DNA of 43,912 nt, from IMG/VR virus record IMGVR_UViG_3300044612_000631, positions 1 to 43,912 of that record. One strand, given 5' to 3'. This document shows positions 6,711 to 15,698 of the stretch, piece by piece; the stretch's first letter is position 1, and each line of letters opens with the position of its first letter. A model generated the notes under the pieces. It ran no database searches. It saw only the letters and a program-made list of their open reading frames with translations, and was not told the DNA's origin. The translations under genes and the position numbers were made by a program. The stretch comes from a virus.

Positions 6711-8557
6711 TGGCACGCACAGCAAATAGTGAAATACTCAAGCAGTACCGTGACAAGTTAGAGCAGTCACGTCGTTGGCGTCATGAAGAAGCCCACGATG
6801 AAATTTGGCGACGCATGATTGATATGTATCGTGGCAAGCACTATAAAGGAGTTTCAGAAGAAGACCGTTTGTTGGTAAATATTGCATTTGCCACAATCAA
6901 CGTTGTTGCACCATCTGTTTCTATCAACTATCCAAAAATTTCTGTTAATGCTCGTCGCTACGAAGATAGCGACAAGGCTGTTGTTACAGAAGCAATCATC
7001 AACTATTGGTGGAAGCACTTTGACTGCCAGAAAGAATTACGTCGTGCAGTAAAAGACATGTTGATTTGTGGTCATGGTTGGATTAAGACTGGATACCGTT
7101 TTATCGAAGAAGAAATGGTTGCAGATGAGGTAATCCCAACCTTTGACAATTTTGACGAACTGGCCGAAGACCGTGTTGAGTCGGCAGTTGAATCAAATAT
7201 GATTATCAAAGAAGACCGCCCATTTGTTGAGCGTGTTTCAATGTTTGATATTTTTGTTGACCCAGATGCAACAAACATGCATGACATTAAGTGGATTGCA
7301 CAACGCATTCGTCGTCCGTTGCCAGAAGTCAAGAAGGATAAGCGGTACAACTCCGCTGCCCGTAAAGAGGCTTCACCATCCCATTACTCAAAGTATGGTC
7401 AAGATGGTTATTCACCTCGTCGTTCAAGTGACCCAAATGACTCTTATGTTGAAATCTGGGAGTGGTACGACATTGATAGAAACACCATGTCGGTGTTCTG
7501 TGATGGCACAGACAAATTCTTGATTCCACCAACAAAGATTCCATTTGCTTACGGTCATCCGTTTGTGATGATTCGCAACTATGACATTCCTGAACACTTT
7601 TACCCAATGGGAGAACTAGAGGCAATCGAGCCTCTACAACAGGAACTTAACCAGACTCGTACACAAATGATGAACCACCGTAAGCGGTTCTCACGCAAGT
7701 GGCTCTACAAGGAATCAGCCTTTGATGCCGATGGTCGTGCAGCACTTGAGTCTGATGAGGACAATGTGATGGTTCCTGTGATTTCAGATGAAAACATTGC
7801 AAACGTTGTTGGACCAATGCCAGCAGTTATCAGCCCACCAGAGTTCTACAACCAGTCAAGCCTAATCTCTGGGGACATTGACCGTGTATCTGGTGTGTCT
7901 GAGTACATGCGTGGTGGTTTGCCAGAAATCAGGCGCACAGCGACTGAGGCTGGCATTATTCAGGACAACGCTAATGCTCGTTCATCTGAAAAGTTGGCAA
8001 TCATTGAACTCAGTATTGCCGAGATTGCCAAGCGACTCATTATGCTTGCTCAGCAGTACCTTACAGGTGAGCAGGCTGTTCGTATTCAGGGTTCAGAGGC
8101 TGAGCCACTTTGGCTGGAGTTTGACAGAGATTACATCAAAGGCGAGTTTGACTTTGAAGTAGAGGGTGGGTCAACCCAACCGGTCAACGAGTCATTCCGT
8201 CGCCAGATGGCAATGCAGGTTGTTGATGCAATGGCACCGTTTGCTTCTGCTGGGATTATTGACATGCCTAAGTTGGCTAACTATGTATTGCAGTACGGTT
8301 TTGGTATTCGTTCTGCCGCTTCGTTTATCGTGCAGCCACAAATGCCTGCACAACCCGTGACACCACAGGGTGCTTTACCACCAGAGGCAATGATGCCACC
8401 AGAAGGTGGAATGCCACCAGAGGGCATGATGCCACAAGGCATGCCACCACAGGGACTGCCATCTGAAGCAGGGGTGGAACAAATGGGTGGCGGTCAGTTG
8501 CCACCAGAAATCTTGGCGTTGTTAGCACAGCAAGGTGGAATGCCGCCGGGAATGTAA
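6710..8557 (+). CDS. Portal protein
   Basis: The 615-residue dodecameric DNA channel at the capsid vertex. Portal-family features include the N-terminal ARRYEDSDKAVVTEAIINYWW region, FVDPDATNMHDIKWIAQRIR in the middle, a long helical stem (EPLQQELNQTRTQMMNHRKRF), and the RRTATEAGIIQDNANARSSEK helix. From about residue 543 the C-terminus is Pro/Met/Gly-rich, with repeated MPPEG/MPPQG units, probably disordered. Order large terminase, portal, scaffold, capsid is standard. Confidence 0.9.
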   Translation: MARTANSEILKQYRDKLEQSRRWRHEEAHDEIWRRMIDMYRGKHYKGVSEEDRLLVNIAFATINVVAPSVSINYPKISVNARRYEDSDKAVVTEAIINYWWKHFDCQKELRRAVKDMLICGHGWIKTGYRFIEEEMVADEVIPTFDNFDELAEDRVESAVESNMIIKEDRPFVERVSMFDIFVDPDATNMHDIKWIAQRIRRPLPEVKKDKRYNSAARKEASPSHYSKYGQDGYSPRRSSDPNDSYVEIWEWYDIDRNTMSVFCDGTDKFLIPPTKIPFAYGHPFVMIRNYDIPEHFYPMGELEAIEPLQQELNQTRTQMMNHRKRFSRKWLYKESAFDADGRAALESDEDNVMVPVISDENIANVVGPMPAVISPPEFYNQSSLISGDIDRVSGVSEYMRGGLPEIRRTATEAGIIQDNANARSSEKLAIIELSIAEIAKRLIMLAQQYLTGEQAVRIQGSEAEPLWLEFDRDYIKGEFDFEVEGGSTQPVNESFRRQMAMQVVDAMAPFASAGIIDMPKLANYVLQYGFGIRSAASFIVQPQMPAQPVTPQGALPPEAMMPPEGGMPPEGMMPQGMPPQGLPSEAGVEQMGGGQLPPEILALLAQQGGMPPGM

Positions 8558-8600
8558 CGAATAAACCCTATCAATAGAGCAACCCACGGAGGACTCTTAA

Positions 8601-9386
8601 ATGAGCGATATAAATAGCAATGAAATCACAGCAGAAGAGACCCTAGAAAACCTAGGACAATCTCAGGAAGTTGTAGATGTAGTTGATGCCTTAACGGATG
8701 AGCAGATTGATTTGCTTCCTGTTGACGAGTTCGGAGACAAGTATGTTTCTGTCCAAGTTGATGGAGAAGAAGTCCGTGTGCCACTCAAAGAGGCGCTTTC
8801 TGGATACCAGCGTCAAGCGGACTACACCCGTAAGACACAGGAACTCAGCGAGCAAAGGAGACAAGTACAATTTGGTGCCGCTTTGCAAGAGGCCTTGCAA
8901 AACGACCCACAGGGTACTTTAAGCCTGCTGTCACAACATTACGGTGTAGCGCAGACACCTTCTGAAGAAGAAGACCTGTTTATAGACCCTGTTGAGAAGC
9001 AGTACCGACAACTGGAACAACGCATTCAGGCTTTCGAACAAGACAAAGCATTGAATGAGTTGGAACGGAAGGTGCAGTCTCTTCAAAACCGATACGGAGA
9101 AGATTTTGATGCCAACGAGGTTGTGGCAAAGGCGCTAGCCGTTGGTTCAACCGATTTGGAAGCAGTCTACAAACAGATTGCGTTTGACCGTCTTTATGAC
9201 CAATCACTTTCTGCTCGCAAGCAAATTGCCAAGCGAGACGAAGAGAAGGTGAAAGTCACAGAGGCTAAGCGTCAGGCCGCTGTCGTTTCTAGTGGTGCAA
9301 CATCAAAGACTGCAGATGTATCAGCAAAACCAATCACATCATTGCGAGATGCTTTTGAAGCCGCCAAACGGCAACTAAGCGTTTAG
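8601..9386 (+). CDS. Capsid scaffolding protein
   Basis: The 261-residue acidic, largely helical protein lies between portal and capsid, as scaffolds do. The block VPLKEALSGYQRQADYTRKTQEL is typical of phage scaffolds. A long Gln/Glu-rich coiled-coil region follows, and the C-terminus is basic (FEAAKRQLSV), as expected for a coat-binding helix. A GGAGGA ribosome site precedes the ATG. No protease gene is seen nearby, so the scaffold may exit intact. Confidence 0.85.
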   Translation: MSDINSNEITAEETLENLGQSQEVVDVVDALTDEQIDLLPVDEFGDKYVSVQVDGEEVRVPLKEALSGYQRQADYTRKTQELSEQRRQVQFGAALQEALQNDPQGTLSLLSQHYGVAQTPSEEEDLFIDPVEKQYRQLEQRIQAFEQDKALNELERKVQSLQNRYGEDFDANEVVAKALAVGSTDLEAVYKQIAFDRLYDQSLSARKQIAKRDEEKVKVTEAKRQAAVVSSGATSKTADVSAKPITSLRDAFEAAKRQLSV

Positions 9387-9410
9387 CGTTCTATTTAAGG
9401 AGAAATCATC

Positions 9411-10355
9411 ATGGCATCAGCCAACAGTAACTTTGACCAGTTGCTCTCAACGACCCTTGCGAACTACCGTTCGCAACTAACCGACAACGTGTTCACCGCA
9501 CGCCCATTGACCTACAAGTTGATGGAAGGTGGACGCATTCGTATGCTTAACGGCGGTACGAAGATTGTTGAACCACTCATCTACGGCAAGAACTCAACTG
9601 TGGCTTCATACAGCGGATACGATTCGCTGTCATTGGCACCACAAGAAGGCATCTCGGCTGCTGAGTACGAATGGAAGCAGTACGCTGCATCCATCGCAAT
9701 CAGCGGTATTGAAGAAGCCAAGAACAACGGTGAACAAGAAATCATCAACTTGCTCGAAGCGAAGATTATGCAGGCTGAAGAGTCAATGCGTGAATCTTTC
9801 AACTTGATGTTCTTCTCTGACGGAACTGGCAACAGCGGAAAAGACTGGAACGGCCTTGGAAACTTGGTTGAGTCCGGCAACAGCGTTGGTGGAATCAACT
9901 CAGCAACTTCAGGCAACGAGTTCTGGCGTTCATATGAAGAGAACACCGCAACTGCGTTGACTCTTGCACAAATGAGCACCGCTTACAACAGCGTTTCGGT
10001 TGGTAATGACCACCCAGACACCTTGTTGACAACTCAGACCTTGTTTGAGAAGTACGAAGCATTGCTTCAGCCAAACCTGCGTTACACCGACACCAAGACT
10101 GCAGATGCTGGATTCCAGAACCTGTTGTTCAAGGCTGCTCCTGTAATGTACGACGTGCATTGCACCGCTGGCGTGTTCTACTTCCTCAACACGAAGTACC
10201 TCACCTTGGTTGGTCACAGCAACAAGTGGTTCGCTCAGACGGACTTCATCAAGCCAGAAGACACCGATGCTCGCTATGCGCTCATCATGTGCTACGGCAA
10301 CCTCACCTGTCGCAACCGTGCGAAGCAGGGTAAACTCACGGCAAAGACCGCCTAA
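9411..10355 (+). CDS. Major capsid protein
   Basis: The 314-residue product has the position and character of an HK97-fold coat protein. It has an N-terminal arm with FDQLLSTTLANYR, a long helix around residues 100-135 (EEAKNNGEQEIINLLEAKIMQAEESM), and a C-terminal beta-rich part. The codon use is more GC-rich and regular than that of neighbouring genes, as expected for the most highly expressed gene. The family looks closer to the P22-like and podovirus coat proteins than to HK97 itself; I cannot confirm that without a structure search. Confidence 0.88.
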   Translation: MASANSNFDQLLSTTLANYRSQLTDNVFTARPLTYKLMEGGRIRMLNGGTKIVEPLIYGKNSTVASYSGYDSLSLAPQEGISAAEYEWKQYAASIAISGIEEAKNNGEQEIINLLEAKIMQAEESMRESFNLMFFSDGTGNSGKDWNGLGNLVESGNSVGGINSATSGNEFWRSYEENTATALTLAQMSTAYNSVSVGNDHPDTLLTTQTLFEKYEALLQPNLRYTDTKTADAGFQNLLFKAAPVMYDVHCTAGVFYFLNTKYLTLVGHSNKWFAQTDFIKPEDTDARYALIMCYGNLTCRNRAKQGKLTAKTA

Positions 10356-10383
10356 GACCACTAACTAACAAGGAGAAAATGAA

Positions 10384-10797
10384 ATGCCACTATTAGCAAA
10401 CGACACACAGGGCGCAGTAACACGTAAGCGTCTTGAAGAGTGGGCAGCAAAAGAGGAGAAGGTAACTGTTGTTGCCGCAACCGACGCTGCTACCACACAG
10501 TCAGCAGCAACACTCGCTGGTGCAGCACAGGTTGTTTACACCATGACCCCAACAACGGGTCGTGCGTTGACAACACCAACTGGTGCAGAGTTGGGTGCAG
10601 CGTTCACAGACGAAGGAGTCGGTTCAAGTTTCCGATTCACCGTGGTGAACCTTGCTGGTGCAACACATGCAATCACGTTGACTGCAGGTGCTTCGGGTGT
10701 AACCCTTGTGGGTTCAGCAACCGTTGCAGCAGCATCGTCAGCGTCGTTTATTGCAGTATTCACTGCAGCAAACACGGTATCAATTTACCGAGCATAA
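10384..10797 (+). CDS. Head decoration-like protein
   Basis: This 137-residue protein follows the capsid gene and precedes a strong terminator. The N-terminus (PLLANDTQGAVTRKRLEEW) is helical and basic. The remainder is Ala/Thr/Val-rich with beta-strand periodicity. Small proteins of this composition just after the coat gene often decorate or cement the capsid. The assignment is by position and composition only. Confidence 0.65.
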   Translation: MPLLANDTQGAVTRKRLEEWAAKEEKVTVVAATDAATTQSAATLAGAAQVVYTMTPTTGRALTTPTGAELGAAFTDEGVGSSFRFTVVNLAGATHAITLTAGASGVTLVGSATVAAASSASFIAVFTAANTVSIYRA

Positions 10798-10809
10798 GTA
10801 ATTGAATCG

Positions 10810-10840
10810 GGGGGGTGGGCGGAAACCCACTCCCCTTTTT
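10810..10840 (+). terminator. Rho-independent terminator after the capsid genes
   Basis: A 10-bp stem (left arm 10810-10819 GGGGGGTGGG, right arm 10826-10835 CCCACTCCCC, one G-T pair) closes a 6-base loop and is followed by TTTTT. It would separate the head-gene transcript from the tail/ejection genes, allowing capsid-gene overproduction. Confidence 0.88.
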
Positions 10841-10854
10841 CAAAAGGAGCAATA

Positions 10855-10995
10855 ATGCCTTACAAGTATTCAATTCTCGCTAGCCATGCGGATGCAACTC
10901 CTAAGGCTGGCACAAAGACTTCTACCTACCCACCAACTAAGGGTGGCAAGAAGAATAGCAAATCAAAATCATCTAAGAAAAAAGGAATGTACTAA
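10855..10995 (+). CDS. 46-residue basic protein
   Basis: This small product has a C-terminal half rich in Lys and Ser (KKNSKSKSSKKK). A strong AAGGAG ribosome site precedes the ATG. It is the first gene after the terminator and overlaps the next gene by one base (TAATG). Both are small and very basic, suggesting nucleic-acid binding, perhaps packaged with DNA. I do not recognise the family. Confidence 0.65.
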   Translation: MPYKYSILASHADATPKAGTKTSTYPPTKGGKKNSKSKSSKKKGMY

Positions 10996-11240
10996 TGCCA
11001 ATGTATCGTGAAGGTGAATACGCCGCAGGCGCAACAACCCGTAAGGGAAATCAGAAGAAGGCTGCAAGTCAGGTCAAGAAGGCTCTTGCTAAATCAGCAG
11101 CAGATAAGAAGAAGGCTGCAGCAGCACGTTCAGCAGGGAAAAAGCCACCTCAAAAATCAACACGCCCAGAAGACATGGGACGTCGCATGGATGTGAAGTC
11201 AACACGTCAAGAAGACATGGGTCGTCGTCGCACAAAATAG
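10995..11240 (+). CDS. 81-residue Lys/Arg-rich protein with a C-terminal repeat
   Basis: The protein is highly basic and Ala-rich in the middle. It ends in two copies of KSTRxEDMGRR separated by a few residues (DNA around 11154-11230). This suggests a nucleic-acid-condensing or small virion protein, but no family is recognised. It is translationally coupled to the preceding basic gene. A GAAA-loop hairpin follows it. Confidence 0.65.
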   Translation: MPMYREGEYAAGATTRKGNQKKAASQVKKALAKSAADKKKAAAARSAGKKPPQKSTRPEDMGRRMDVKSTRQEDMGRRRTK

Positions 11241-11252
11241 TTAGTCACATTG

Positions 11253-11272
11253 TCCCCACCGAAAGGTGGGGA
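11253..11272 (+). other. Hairpin with GAAA tetraloop
   Basis: A perfect 8-bp stem TCCCCACC/GGTGGGGA surrounds a GAAA loop. No T-run follows, so a classical terminator is unlikely. It may be an RNA-processing or stabilising hairpin between the basic-protein genes and the adaptor operon. Confidence 0.6.
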
Positions 11273-11276
11273 TATG

Positions 11277-11295
11277 TAACAAATTGGGGTAGTTG
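11277..11295 (+). promoter_or_regulatory. Variant of the TAACGAA-TGGGC motif
   Basis: TAACAAATTGGGGTAGTTG lies just upstream of the ATG at 11299. Unlike most copies, it does not overlap a stop codon, which shows the motif is not simply a consequence of a TAA stop. The function is unknown. Confidence 0.35.
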
Positions 11296-11298
11296 TAT

Positions 11299-11511
11299 AT
11301 GAAAAACGCCGTACCTGCCCAATCGTATTACGGAACGCCAGTATCTGGGTTCCGCCTAGCCCCGACAGCGGGAGCAAAGATTGCTGCTCCATCTGCGCCT
11401 TATGTGGGTCGCAACCGCTGTATTGCCAATGAGGACACCTGTGAGGGTCCTAAGGCACGGGGTACGGACTATTGCATCGGTCATCTGAGGTCACAAGGGC
11501 AGGCTAAATGA
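11299..11511 (+). CDS. 70-residue protein with Cys-rich mini-domain
   Basis: The C-terminal part has C41, C48, C59 and H62 in the order RCIANEDTC...GTDYCIGHL. This resembles a short zinc-binding motif often found at the ends of phage proteins. The N-terminal half is Ala/Pro-rich. The ATG at 11299 is preferred over an upstream TTG at 11293. The stop overlaps the adaptor start (ATGA). The role is unknown. Confidence 0.65.
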   Translation: MKNAVPAQSYYGTPVSGFRLAPTAGAKIAAPSAPYVGRNRCIANEDTCEGPKARGTDYCIGHLRSQGQAK

Positions 11512-12203
11512 GTATTACTCTGGGAACTCTTCGCACACAGGTGCGCAATATGGCTGATTTAGATGAAACAGATTTGCCAGACAGCATCATTGACCAGTTT
11601 GCTCGTGAGGGTTTTCAGCGCATTTATTCACTTGAGCGTAGGTGGCCGTATCTTCAAGACACGTTCACATTCAATACCGTTATCGGTCAGCGTGAATATG
11701 AGATTTCGGATATTGGCGATATCCGTGAAATCATCTCTGTCGTAGATTCGAGCACTTCCGGTAATCGCCTAACCCTGATTGACTACAACCAAGCAGAGGA
11801 TATTTGGCTTGGTAATACAGATGTGCCTTCACGACCATACTTCTTTTCTTTCTGGGATGGCAAATTGCAGTTGTGGGCTAAGCCTGATGCCGTGTATCCA
11901 ATTACAATTCGTGCTTTCAGAAATCCTTCGTACACATGGTTGTCTAATACTGCTTTGGATATTGACATTGATGAATGGTTCCATGCACTATTGCCATACT
12001 TTGTATTGGCAAGAGTGTACCAACGTCAAGAAGATGCACAGTTGTCACAGATGTACATGAACTCTTTTGAGGAAGGCGTAGCCTTGGCTCGCCGTGACTT
12101 GATGAAGGCATCAAGTGCACAGCCGGTCATTATGTCTGGTGGTCGCCAGTATCCAACTATGCGTCGCTGGTTGCAGACGCTTGGAGCGACACTTGGACAA
12201 TGA
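11508..12203 (+). CDS. Head-tail adaptor (SU10/P22 gp4-like)
   Basis: The 231-residue protein has an N-terminal helical region (TLRTQVRNMADLDETDLPDS, then a helix ending YSLERRWPYLQ), a beta-rich middle, and a C-terminal helical domain. This matches podovirus adaptor proteins that bind under the portal and mount the nozzle. It is followed, with an ATGA overlap, by the nozzle-like gene, the same order as in P22-like and SU10-like tails. Confidence 0.75.
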   Translation: MSITLGTLRTQVRNMADLDETDLPDSIIDQFAREGFQRIYSLERRWPYLQDTFTFNTVIGQREYEISDIGDIREIISVVDSSTSGNRLTLIDYNQAEDIWLGNTDVPSRPYFFSFWDGKLQLWAKPDAVYPITIRAFRNPSYTWLSNTALDIDIDEWFHALLPYFVLARVYQRQEDAQLSQMYMNSFEEGVALARRDLMKASSAQPVIMSGGRQYPTMRRWLQTLGATLGQ

Positions 12204-13816
12204 GCAATGTATCCGTTGAACGCTACGACGACTTCACTGGTGGTCTAAACCTTAGGGCTGACCAGTTTCAGTTGGCTCGTAATGAGTCACCTGACATGTT
12301 GAATGTTGAGATTGACCCTCGTGGTGGTTTGTTTACTCGTGGTGCTATGCGTGAGATTAACTCGACGGCTATTTCTGGAACATGGAATCCACATCGCCTG
12401 CATGCTTTTTATGGCGCATCACCTAGAGTAATGCTTGCCACAAATACTGGTGTATGGCATTCAAGTGGAACCAACTTTACACAGTTGCAGTATTCTTCTG
12501 GTGACAACATTGTTGCAAACAATACACATGGTGCATCGTTTGCTAACTGGGGTCAAATTCTTTATGTAGCGACTGGCACAGCCGGGACCGCCACATACAC
12601 TTGGGAAACCGGTAGTACTTATGCTACTGCAGTTCCAACTATTGCAACTAGTGGTAATTTTAATGACAACTACAACTCTCCATCACGAAATCATTTCCCA
12701 CAATGTGAACATATTGCTGTTCACGCAAACAAAATGTTTGCTGCAGGTGTTAAAACCGCTGGAACCAATTATCTAAATAGACTTCACTGGTCTCATGAGG
12801 CTGAGCCAGAAGACTGGGCTACTGAAGACTATATTGATTTCCTCGGTGGTGGAGATGGAATCAAGGCACTTGCTGTCTATGCAGGTCAGTTGATTGTTTT
12901 CAAACCAAACTCAATTTACATTGTTTACGGCTACGAAACGGCAGACTTTGCTGTTGTTGAACTCACAGCACGTCTTGGTGTTGATTCACCAAACAAGGTT
13001 GCTGTTGCAGAAAATGGCATTTACTTTTACTCACACCCAAATGGTTTGTTTTTCTACAACGGTTCGAGCATTGTTGATTTATCTGACAACTTTAACTCCA
13101 TTTACCCAAACAACTATGTGAATGATGCCGCTACATCAACCATTTCTGTGTCTTATGTCAACCGTCGTGTTTGGTTGTCTTTGCCTTACTCAAAGACAAC
13201 AACTGTTTCAAACGCAACTGTTAACTTGATTTTTGACCCAAGCATTGGTCAACGTGGTGCGTACACATTGGTTTCAACCGCCGACAATTATGGTGTTATT
13301 GGTGGAACAGACTTTACATCTTCAAGTGGTACAACATACGGTCTTGTTATTCACCCAAACATTCCACGAGTTCTAAGGGTTGATGCCTTTGAGGCTGAAA
13401 CCGATTTGTTAGCAACTGTTGAAACAAACTTTACTTCTTATTACAGAACTGGTTGGGTTGATGGTCGTTCTTACGCAATGAAGAAAATGTGGCGTAGACC
13501 AGACATTGTCATCAAACAGTCAGACACCGCTCGCACAGTCAATGTCAAAGTGTTCCACAACTTTGAAGAAGCAACTGGTAACGAACGTAAGACGTTTGAT
13601 ATTTCTATTGATGCATCTGCAACTGGAATGTTGTGGGGTGAAGGTCGTTGGGGTTCTGACAAATGGGGTGTGCAGGCTGAAGGTGCACAGGTTGTGCGTG
13701 GTTCAAATCTTGGACTAGCACGTTCTGTGCAATTGCTTTTCACTGGTCCAACTGGACTCTCTTGGGGTATTGACAGTATCTCATACAAATTTAATACACG
13801 AAAGGTAACAGGATAA
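12200..13816 (+). CDS. Tail nozzle / stabilisation-like beta-propeller protein
   Basis: The 538-residue protein starts with DFTGGLNLRADQFQLARNESPDMLNVEID, a hallmark of podovirus tail nozzle proteins (P22 gp10 role). A repeated beta-sheet pattern follows with many VFKPNSIYIVYG-like strands, as in a beta-propeller. It would form the lower tail stub onto which fibres attach. Coupled by overlaps on both sides (ATGA upstream, TAATG downstream). Confidence 0.78.
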   Translation: MSNVSVERYDDFTGGLNLRADQFQLARNESPDMLNVEIDPRGGLFTRGAMREINSTAISGTWNPHRLHAFYGASPRVMLATNTGVWHSSGTNFTQLQYSSGDNIVANNTHGASFANWGQILYVATGTAGTATYTWETGSTYATAVPTIATSGNFNDNYNSPSRNHFPQCEHIAVHANKMFAAGVKTAGTNYLNRLHWSHEAEPEDWATEDYIDFLGGGDGIKALAVYAGQLIVFKPNSIYIVYGYETADFAVVELTARLGVDSPNKVAVAENGIYFYSHPNGLFFYNGSSIVDLSDNFNSIYPNNYVNDAATSTISVSYVNRRVWLSLPYSKTTTVSNATVNLIFDPSIGQRGAYTLVSTADNYGVIGGTDFTSSSGTTYGLVIHPNIPRVLRVDAFEAETDLLATVETNFTSYYRTGWVDGRSYAMKKMWRRPDIVIKQSDTARTVNVKVFHNFEEATGNERKTFDISIDASATGMLWGEGRWGSDKWGVQAEGAQVVRGSNLGLARSVQLLFTGPTGLSWGIDSISYKFNTRKVTG

Positions 13817-14097
13817 TGGCAATTACAATTCCACACTCGTTTGTTAGCGGAACTATTGCTGAAGCATCAGAAATGAATGCCAACATGACGGCTATATCGT
13901 TGTATGTCAACGGTTTGTCGGATGGAACAAACATTGATTCTTCTGCTATTACAAACGCAAAACTCGCAACCAATGCTGTATCAACTCTCAAGATTGCAGA
14001 TGGTGCTGTGACTTACGCAAAGTTGGACAGCACAGATGTTCCAAACACTTTGGCTGCAAATGACCAGATTGTGTTAGCAAGTCAGGTATTTGGGTAA
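13816..14097 (+). CDS. Short fibre-like structural protein
   Basis: This 93-residue protein contains short repeats of the fibre type (SSAITNAKLATNAVSTLKIADG), which in other phages form trimeric beta or coiled structures. It sits directly after the nozzle gene with a one-base overlap. It could be a short fibre, a fibre-attachment peptide or a tail plug. Assignment rests on sequence texture and position. Confidence 0.6.
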   Translation: MAITIPHSFVSGTIAEASEMNANMTAISLYVNGLSDGTNIDSSAITNAKLATNAVSTLKIADGAVTYAKLDSTDVPNTLAANDQIVLASQVFG

Positions 14098-14279
14098 TGG
14101 ATTCTTTTTCAATTCCAGCACTAACTGCGTTGAAGTCTGCGGATGCCGTTGTCATCCGTCAGATTGTGTCGTCGTTGGTTTCTGAAATTGACAAACTTAA
14201 TAAACGAATAGATGACATGGAAAACAACCGCAAGAAGGCACAAGAAGATAGAAGGGCTGTGAAGAAATATGGCGTATGA
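14097..14279 (+). CDS. 60-residue coiled-coil protein
   Basis: The C-terminal two-thirds is a charged helix with heptads (IVSSLVSEIDKLNKRIDDMENN). It is coupled to the preceding fibre-like gene by TAATG and overlaps the next gene by 11 bases. It is probably a small virion or assembly protein; the family is not recognised. Confidence 0.6.
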   Translation: MDSFSIPALTALKSADAVVIRQIVSSLVSEIDKLNKRIDDMENNRKKAQEDRRAVKKYGV

Positions 14280-14703
14280 CCCAAGCGTCTACGAATCTCA
14301 GCGTAGAGCAATGCAACAAAGGTATGGCGCTGAAAGCGCTATGCAGGCTTATAGTCGTTTCCTCACGCAACAGCGTGGTCAACGACAACAACAAAACTTG
14401 AGCGAGCAATACCGTAAGGCTTTCCCACAGTTGGTAAGTTCGTATGGTCGTCGTGGTTTGGCTACACCTAGAACCAGTTCCGGAATTGTTCGTGGTGGTT
14501 TGAGTGAGTTGGCTAAGAAACAACTTGCCGATTACGGTGATTTGCAACAGGGTTTGCGTCAAGAGATGGGACAATACGATTTGCAGAGCGCTATGCGTGA
14601 AGCAGATTTGTACAGTGGGCTGACCGATTTGGAAGCCCAGAAGGCAAGACAAATAGCAGAAGATGCACAAATTCTGCTTGCTAGAAGGGCTGGTGCTTAC
14701 TAA
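14269..14703 (+). CDS. Putative internal virion protein, 144 residues
   Basis: The protein is Gln/Arg/Ala-rich and almost wholly helical (SRFLTQQRGQRQQQNLSEQY). It lies first in a run of four overlapping or adjacent genes, each longer than the last, that precede the giant protein. This order recalls podovirus ejection proteins (T7 gp14-15-16, P22 gp7-20-16). Family assignment is by context. Confidence 0.6.
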   Translation: MAYDPSVYESQRRAMQQRYGAESAMQAYSRFLTQQRGQRQQQNLSEQYRKAFPQLVSSYGRRGLATPRTSSGIVRGGLSELAKKQLADYGDLQQGLRQEMGQYDLQSAMREADLYSGLTDLEAQKARQIAEDAQILLARRAGAY

Positions 14704-15677
14704 TGAGTGTTTATGGGTATAAGGGGCGTCTGCAAAATGAAAACAGGGCTCCAGTTGATGACGTTGTTTCTAGTATCCTTGGGGATACCGGTCTTCAGAT
14801 ACCAACATACAACTGGGGTTCAACTGGAACTGGAACTTCAATGAAGCCATCTGACATTCTTGCTAATCAAAAATTCCAGTATGATGTAATGCAAGACACT
14901 CAGGAAGCACAACAGGCTCAAGCAAAAAGAAATGCCCTGATTGACTATTACACAAGTGGTGCATACAGGTCTGGTACTGACAGTTTGTTGTCTGGCTACG
15001 ACACAATGCAAGCAACGTCTGAAGCAGCAATTAACAAACAATTGGCTGACAGTCTTTCCGGTATTGGTGAATCATATGGGAAGGCACAAGGACTAACCGA
15101 ACAGGGTTATGCACAGTTGCTGGATTATCTATCCAAGAACCAGCAAGACCCATACTCTCAAGTGCGTGTACAAAATGCTGCACCAGTACAACTTGAGGCA
15201 CAGGGACTACTTGAGGCTCGTGGTGCTTTGAGTCCAGATGTTCTTGCATACCAACAGGCTGTGACTTCAGCAGGTCGGAGTGGGGCAGAGCAATATCAAA
15301 ACTTGCTGAATGTTTTGTCTTCGTTGAATAAGCAAGGCGGCGAGTCACGAGCAGCCGAAGCGCAGATGGCTAGGAACATTGCATTGACTGGTCTAGGTGA
15401 ACAACGTGCTGGAATGGAATCTGGTCTAAGGACTTCTGCTAGTTCGGCTTTGTCGCAATTGGCTACCCAAATGGCTCAAAAGAAACTTGAGGCTCAAGCC
15501 CAAGCAGATGCTCAGGCTCAAGCCTTGCTCGAAACTTTGGCTGGTCTAGGCGTTGATGTAAACGCTTTGCTGAATCCACAGCCCGTTGAGGAAGCAGTAC
15601 AGCCACCAAGTGGACCAAACATGGGGTTGAGTCAAGACGTACTGGACGAGTTGGCTCGTCGCCGTATTGGCTTCTAA
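14703..15677 (+). CDS. Putative internal virion (ejection) protein, 324 residues
   Basis: Helical, rich in Gln, Ala and Leu, with a Gln/Ala repeat toward the C-terminus (QMAQKKLEAQAQADAQAQALL). No catalytic motif is visible. Coupled to the upstream gene by TAATG. Probably part of the DNA-ejection complex by position. Confidence 0.6.
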   Translation: MSVYGYKGRLQNENRAPVDDVVSSILGDTGLQIPTYNWGSTGTGTSMKPSDILANQKFQYDVMQDTQEAQQAQAKRNALIDYYTSGAYRSGTDSLLSGYDTMQATSEAAINKQLADSLSGIGESYGKAQGLTEQGYAQLLDYLSKNQQDPYSQVRVQNAAPVQLEAQGLLEARGALSPDVLAYQQAVTSAGRSGAEQYQNLLNVLSSLNKQGGESRAAEAQMARNIALTGLGEQRAGMESGLRTSASSALSQLATQMAQKKLEAQAQADAQAQALLETLAGLGVDVNALLNPQPVEEAVQPPSGPNMGLSQDVLDELARRRIGF

Positions 15678-15678
15678 G

Positions 15679-15690
15679 TAACGAACTAGG
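15679..15690 (+). promoter_or_regulatory. TAACGAA motif copy
   Basis: TAACGAACTAGG lies two bases after a stop codon and upstream of the ATG at 15699. It matches the core of the sites at 4227 and 6260 but has a weaker right half. Confidence 0.3.
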
Positions 15691-15698
15691 TAAAGAAT

